Shown in pieces: positions 24,445 through 27,295 of a stretch of DNA of 27,295 bases. The stretch comes from JAGOEX01 sp964630905. GTDB taxonomy: Bacteria; UBP6; UBA1177. Location of the stretch: the NCBI GenBank assembly GCA_964630905.1, contig CAZVWR010000042.1, positions 1-27,295 of the forward strand, written 5' to 3'. The notes beneath the pieces are model-generated. The model had not been told where the DNA came from and ran no database searches. It saw only the letters and a list, made by a program, of their open reading frames with translations. Within the stretch, counting starts at the first letter, position 1. Each line of letters starts with the position of its first letter. The position numbers and the translations under genes are program-made.

Positions 24445-26043
24445 TTGGAAAAGTTCTATTTCATTCAATATCCGGAACAGATATTTCCTCTTAAACAGGA
24501 CATTGAAGATATCATTCCTGTAATCCCCGTTTATGAAGACCTTGCCGATTTCGGAAGAATAATCTCTTCAATTAAAAGATGGGGCCGTCCTGCTGCCGTT
24601 TTTTATGAAAGAACCCTTTACCCTTTGAAGCAGTTTCTTGAAAAAAGCGGTGAATTCGATTCAGTTTTTACAATTGATGCCGATGTGGTCAAGGCGTTGA
24701 GAGAAACCGGATTTAACGGTAAGATATATCTTTTCAGCAACTTCAGAATGCTTATTCACAATGGCTTTTTCAATGATTTCAAGGTTATTCCTGTTCTTTC
24801 AGGCAAAGCAAACTATGATCTTGCAAAAAACAATAAGCTGGAACCGGTCTACTTTGTGAGCGACAAGATATGTGTAGCCGATTTCGGACTGTGTATTTCA
24901 AGAAAAAGTGATCCGCAGTGTTTTTACAACTGTGACAACCGTTGCCGTGAAAAAAGTATTTCCAAACACGGACTCGAATTTCCCCTTTCAATGAGACCGG
25001 AAGTTATTTATCCCGAAAACACATCTATCCTTGTTTTTTCAGATAAATTTCAGTTTCCCACTGTAAAACAGGGTGAATTGAGAGACCAGGTTCTTGAAAG
25101 ATCGTGGAATTACAGATATCCGCTGGGGATCGAAATCCTTAAGCCCGGAAAAACGGGTAACGGAAAAAATTATACATTTCCGCTTGACAAAAAGTCGGCA
25201 AAACTTTTTGAAAAAGGACTTATCGAGTTTTACGGATATTCCGGCTCTGTCTATAAAGGGAGATGGATAAAATCGGCAAAAGCGAAACTTTCAGCGGATG
25301 ATAAACTTTCTGTAACAATTGGTGAAACATATCAGAATGTGCTGATGATCCACCGTTATACCGAAGAAGAAAAAGACCTTCTGAAAAGGGCACGCCACTT
25401 CATTTACACTCTGCCTGAAAAGAAGATCCTTGATAAGATCGATGATGAAACTGAAACTGTTGAAATTGAAAGACCTGAACATATAAGAAAATATTCAGGC
25501 AAAACCAAGCTCACCCTTATTACTGACGATTCAAAGAAATTCAGTGCTTTTAAAGGGAGGGATATCGAAAGAAAAGTCCTGATATATAAAAGAGGCATCC
25601 CTTCAGGATTTCCCGACTATCTTTTCATAGCAGGAGCCATAAACGATAAAGATTTTCAAGATATATCACAAATGAAAAAGCTCAAAGGAATAGTTGTTCC
25701 CGACGGCGTAATGAAAGAAGCTTTTGAAAGAATATTCCCTGAAAAAGATATCATTCTGCATCCGCTCTGCTATTACGATCATAAGAAATCCCCCTCTTTC
25801 CTTTCTGCTTCGACGACCATTTTTGTTTCACGGTTCAAATCAGAAAAAAGGAACGCTTACGGTTGGAATGACATTAACATTTTCTTAAGAAATCAGATCG
25901 GCTTTACTGAATTCATTTCAAGAAGAAAACTCTCAAGGCACGGTGGCAGAAAAGAACTCTGGGTGAACATTGCAGACATCACTGATGAAGCACTTAAGTA
26001 TTTAAAATCACAAGCAGAATTAATAGTCAGAAAAGTTAAGTAA
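24445..26043 (+). CDS. Divergent peptidase U32-like protein with Cys cluster
   Basis: A 532-residue soluble protein I recognise only partly. Residues 20-140 read like a beta/alpha barrel half (DSVFTIDADVVKALRETG; KIYLFSNFRMLIHNGFF; FKVIPVLSG) and lead into five Cys at 143, 150, 159, 163 and 167 (spacing 6, 8, 3, 3). U32-family proteins such as TrhP and UbiU/UbiV carry a C-x6-C...C-x3-C cluster at the same place after such a barrel. The rest (about 200-532) is not recognisable to me and holds a charged region near 345-365. The start is TTG at 24445: the stop of the preceding gene lies in frame 12 bases upstream and no ATG is near. No clear ribosome binding site is seen. RNA hydroxylation or peptidase activity is only a family-based guess. 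Confidence 0.5.
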   Translation: MEKFYFIQYPEQIFPLKQDIEDIIPVIPVYEDLADFGRIISSIKRWGRPAAVFYERTLYPLKQFLEKSGEFDSVFTIDADVVKALRETGFNGKIYLFSNFRMLIHNGFFNDFKVIPVLSGKANYDLAKNNKLEPVYFVSDKICVADFGLCISRKSDPQCFYNCDNRCREKSISKHGLEFPLSMRPEVIYPENTSILVFSDKFQFPTVKQGELRDQVLERSWNYRYPLGIEILKPGKTGNGKNYTFPLDKKSAKLFEKGLIEFYGYSGSVYKGRWIKSAKAKLSADDKLSVTIGETYQNVLMIHRYTEEEKDLLKRARHFIYTLPEKKILDKIDDETETVEIERPEHIRKYSGKTKLTLITDDSKKFSAFKGRDIERKVLIYKRGIPSGFPDYLFIAGAINDKDFQDISQMKKLKGIVVPDGVMKEAFERIFPEKDIILHPLCYYDHKKSPSFLSASTTIFVSRFKSEKRNAYGWNDINIFLRNQIGFTEFISRRKLSRHGGRKELWVNIADITDEALKYLKSQAELIVRKVK

Positions 26044-26105
26044 CATTCCTGGATTCTGAAATTAATCAAAGGATTTCTGATCTACTCCTCCATTCGACCT
26101 ATTCA

Positions 26106-27295
26106 TCACTCCTCAAACGGACAGACACCTTCTTCCTTACAGTAGCAGTCCATGTCTCTTAATATTAATGGTGTTGAATTTAGTTTCTGGTAGAGAAGCC
26201 ACTTTCCTTCAAATTCTGCATCTCCGTATGGGTATATAGGAATACCGCTATACTCTTTATCATTGTCCATTTTTTTCAAACAGTAACTTTTCTTTATTTC
26301 CATATTGTAATAACAAAGTTTATTTGCAGATATTTCAGAATATTGTCCCATTTTGAAAGCTTCTTCATACAGCAGCATCTTTCCTTTAAACATGTTGATT
26401 ATAAAACCTATTGCATAGTCTTTAACTTCATCTGAATATGATGTAATTAAATCTGCGTAGTTCCATTTCCCGTTCTTGTATTCCATCAGAACAATTTTGC
26501 CGAGTGTGGAGCTGTAAACAGCTCTGTTGCTGTTTTCCTTGTCCAGCACAAGATACCTAAGCTCCTCTCCCTGATTAACTTTATAACAGTCATTTAAACT
26601 TTGCGGAGATTTGTTCAGATCACAGATGTAACCAATGAGATCATCTGTGAACAATGCAAAACGGTCCCCTGACAGGTTTGACATTCTCAAAGTCCCTTCA
26701 CCCAGAGATGTCCATTTCCATTCCCCTACTTTCGCATAAGACATTTTTTTGCTGCCCGGTTCACTTATGTTGGCAAATGCCCACTTATCATTCAGAGCCG
26801 GTTCATATGAAAGCTGTTTTACCTTCTTGTTGTAGATAAGCTCCATTTTCCCGTCATCGCTAATGTATGCCATGAAAATATTACTGTTGTTAAGATCAAG
26901 ACTCCTTTTGTCTGAAATAAGACCTATCCGCTTCCCTTTATAATATGCCTGTTCCTGACCTCTCGCCGGAATTATGAAATTATATTGTTTTGTCGCTATA
27001 TCATATGTTACATATTTTCTCTGAGCCGGCCATTTTTCAGAATCCAGATTCGCAAGATATAAATGAAACCCTATCTTCCCGTCACTCATATTCCATGACT
27101 TGACAACACCCATTGTGCCATCGTTTGACCATCTGGATAAATACAAGTCACACTGATGCATAGGAACCAGATCTTCCATTTCAGGAACAAGTTTATAAAG
27201 CTCTTCTTTCGTAAGCGGTTTCAGACTTTCCATAACACATGGATATCCGCAGCAGTCATATTGAGGCATTTGAGTACATAGTGCCTGATTCTGCT
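26106..27295 (-). CDS. Hypothetical protein, 5' end beyond the right edge
   Basis: At least 395 residues, open to the right edge; the first ATG in view (27269) has no ribosome binding site and the frame continues upstream as QNQALCTQ, so the true start is outside the window. The visible N-terminus is Cys-rich (LCTQMPQYDCCGYPC) and the C-terminus is too (MDCYCKEEGVCPFEE), suggesting disulfides or a lipoprotein or exported protein. The body has many beta-strand-like repeats with aromatic residues (KWAFANIS; GEWKWTSLGEG; RFALFTDDLIGYICDL; GKWLLYQKL), as in beta-propellers. I cannot assign a function. Confidence 0.55.
   Translation of the reverse strand, partial: QNQALCTQMPQYDCCGYPCVMESLKPLTKEELYKLVPEMEDLVPMHQCDLYLSRWSNDGTMGVVKSWNMSDGKIGFHLYLANLDSEKWPAQRKYVTYDIATKQYNFIIPARGQEQAYYKGKRIGLISDKRSLDLNNSNIFMAYISDDGKMELIYNKKVKQLSYEPALNDKWAFANISEPGSKKMSYAKVGEWKWTSLGEGTLRMSNLSGDRFALFTDDLIGYICDLNKSPQSLNDCYKVNQGEELRYLVLDKENSNRAVYSSTLGKIVLMEYKNGKWNYADLITSYSDEVKDYAIGFIINMFKGKMLLYEEAFKMGQYSEISANKLCYYNMEIKKSYCLKKMDNDKEYSGIPIYPYGDAEFEGKWLLYQKLNSTPLILRDMDCYCKEEGVCPFEE

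Overview
The window is a 27.3 kb piece of a bacterial chromosome with moderate-to-low GC. Genes are tightly packed, and I see no mobile element, tRNA, rRNA or CRISPR array. The organism is Gram-negative: the window holds a TolC-type outer-membrane channel, an MlaC-type periplasmic protein, lipoproteins with lipoboxes and a probable outer-membrane barrel. A gingipain-like protease with a Dickkopf/EGF-like Cys-rich tail, a long Ser/Asp/Gly/Thr repeat linker in a lipoprotein, and a PxxKW-type small Cys-rich protein together suggest an uncultured deltaproteobacterial or Myxococcota-like lineage. That assignment is an inference and would need ribosomal-protein or EF-Ts/ProS phylogeny.

Layout, left to right. 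(1) 20-445, an AT-rich small membrane protein of unknown function. (2) 838-2484, a c-di-GMP-type signalling protein (MshEN/GspE-N, degenerate HD-GYP, receiver-like domain). (3) 2471-4819 and 4908-5606 on the minus strand, a secreted C25 cysteine protease and DapH (lysine/diaminopimelate synthesis). (4) 5731-7227 on the plus strand, a UbiA-type prenyltransferase and upp. (5) 12918 to 7249 on the minus strand, a gene train rpsB-tsf-tolC-like-mlaC-like-queH-DUF3467-EamA transporter. It is driven by a good promoter with a structured leader, and a terminator-like hairpin lies just after tsf, inside the start of the tolC-like gene. (6) 13125-14953 on the plus strand, a four-TM protein overlapping an EEP-family lipoprotein. 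(7) 23435 to 14954 on the minus strand, a seven-gene train: propeller-GGDEF diguanylate cyclase, proS, chalcone-isomerase-like protein, rpoH-type sigma factor, deoC, a lipoprotein and a barrel-like protein. (8) 23586-26043 on the plus strand, a cyclophilin, a PxxKW-type protein and a large protein that looks like a divergent U32 peptidase-family member. (9) 26106 to the right edge on the minus strand, a gene that continues past the window.

Most genes are housekeeping (translation, nucleotide salvage, tRNA modification, lysine synthesis, envelope). The points most worth a second look are the structured rpsB leader, the terminator that doubles as signal-peptide coding sequence, the catalytically degenerate HD-GYP protein with a c-di-GMP-binding-type N-terminus, the U32-like protein, and the protease with its short Cys-containing C-terminus. 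I did not find a clearly new multi-gene defence or mobile system.
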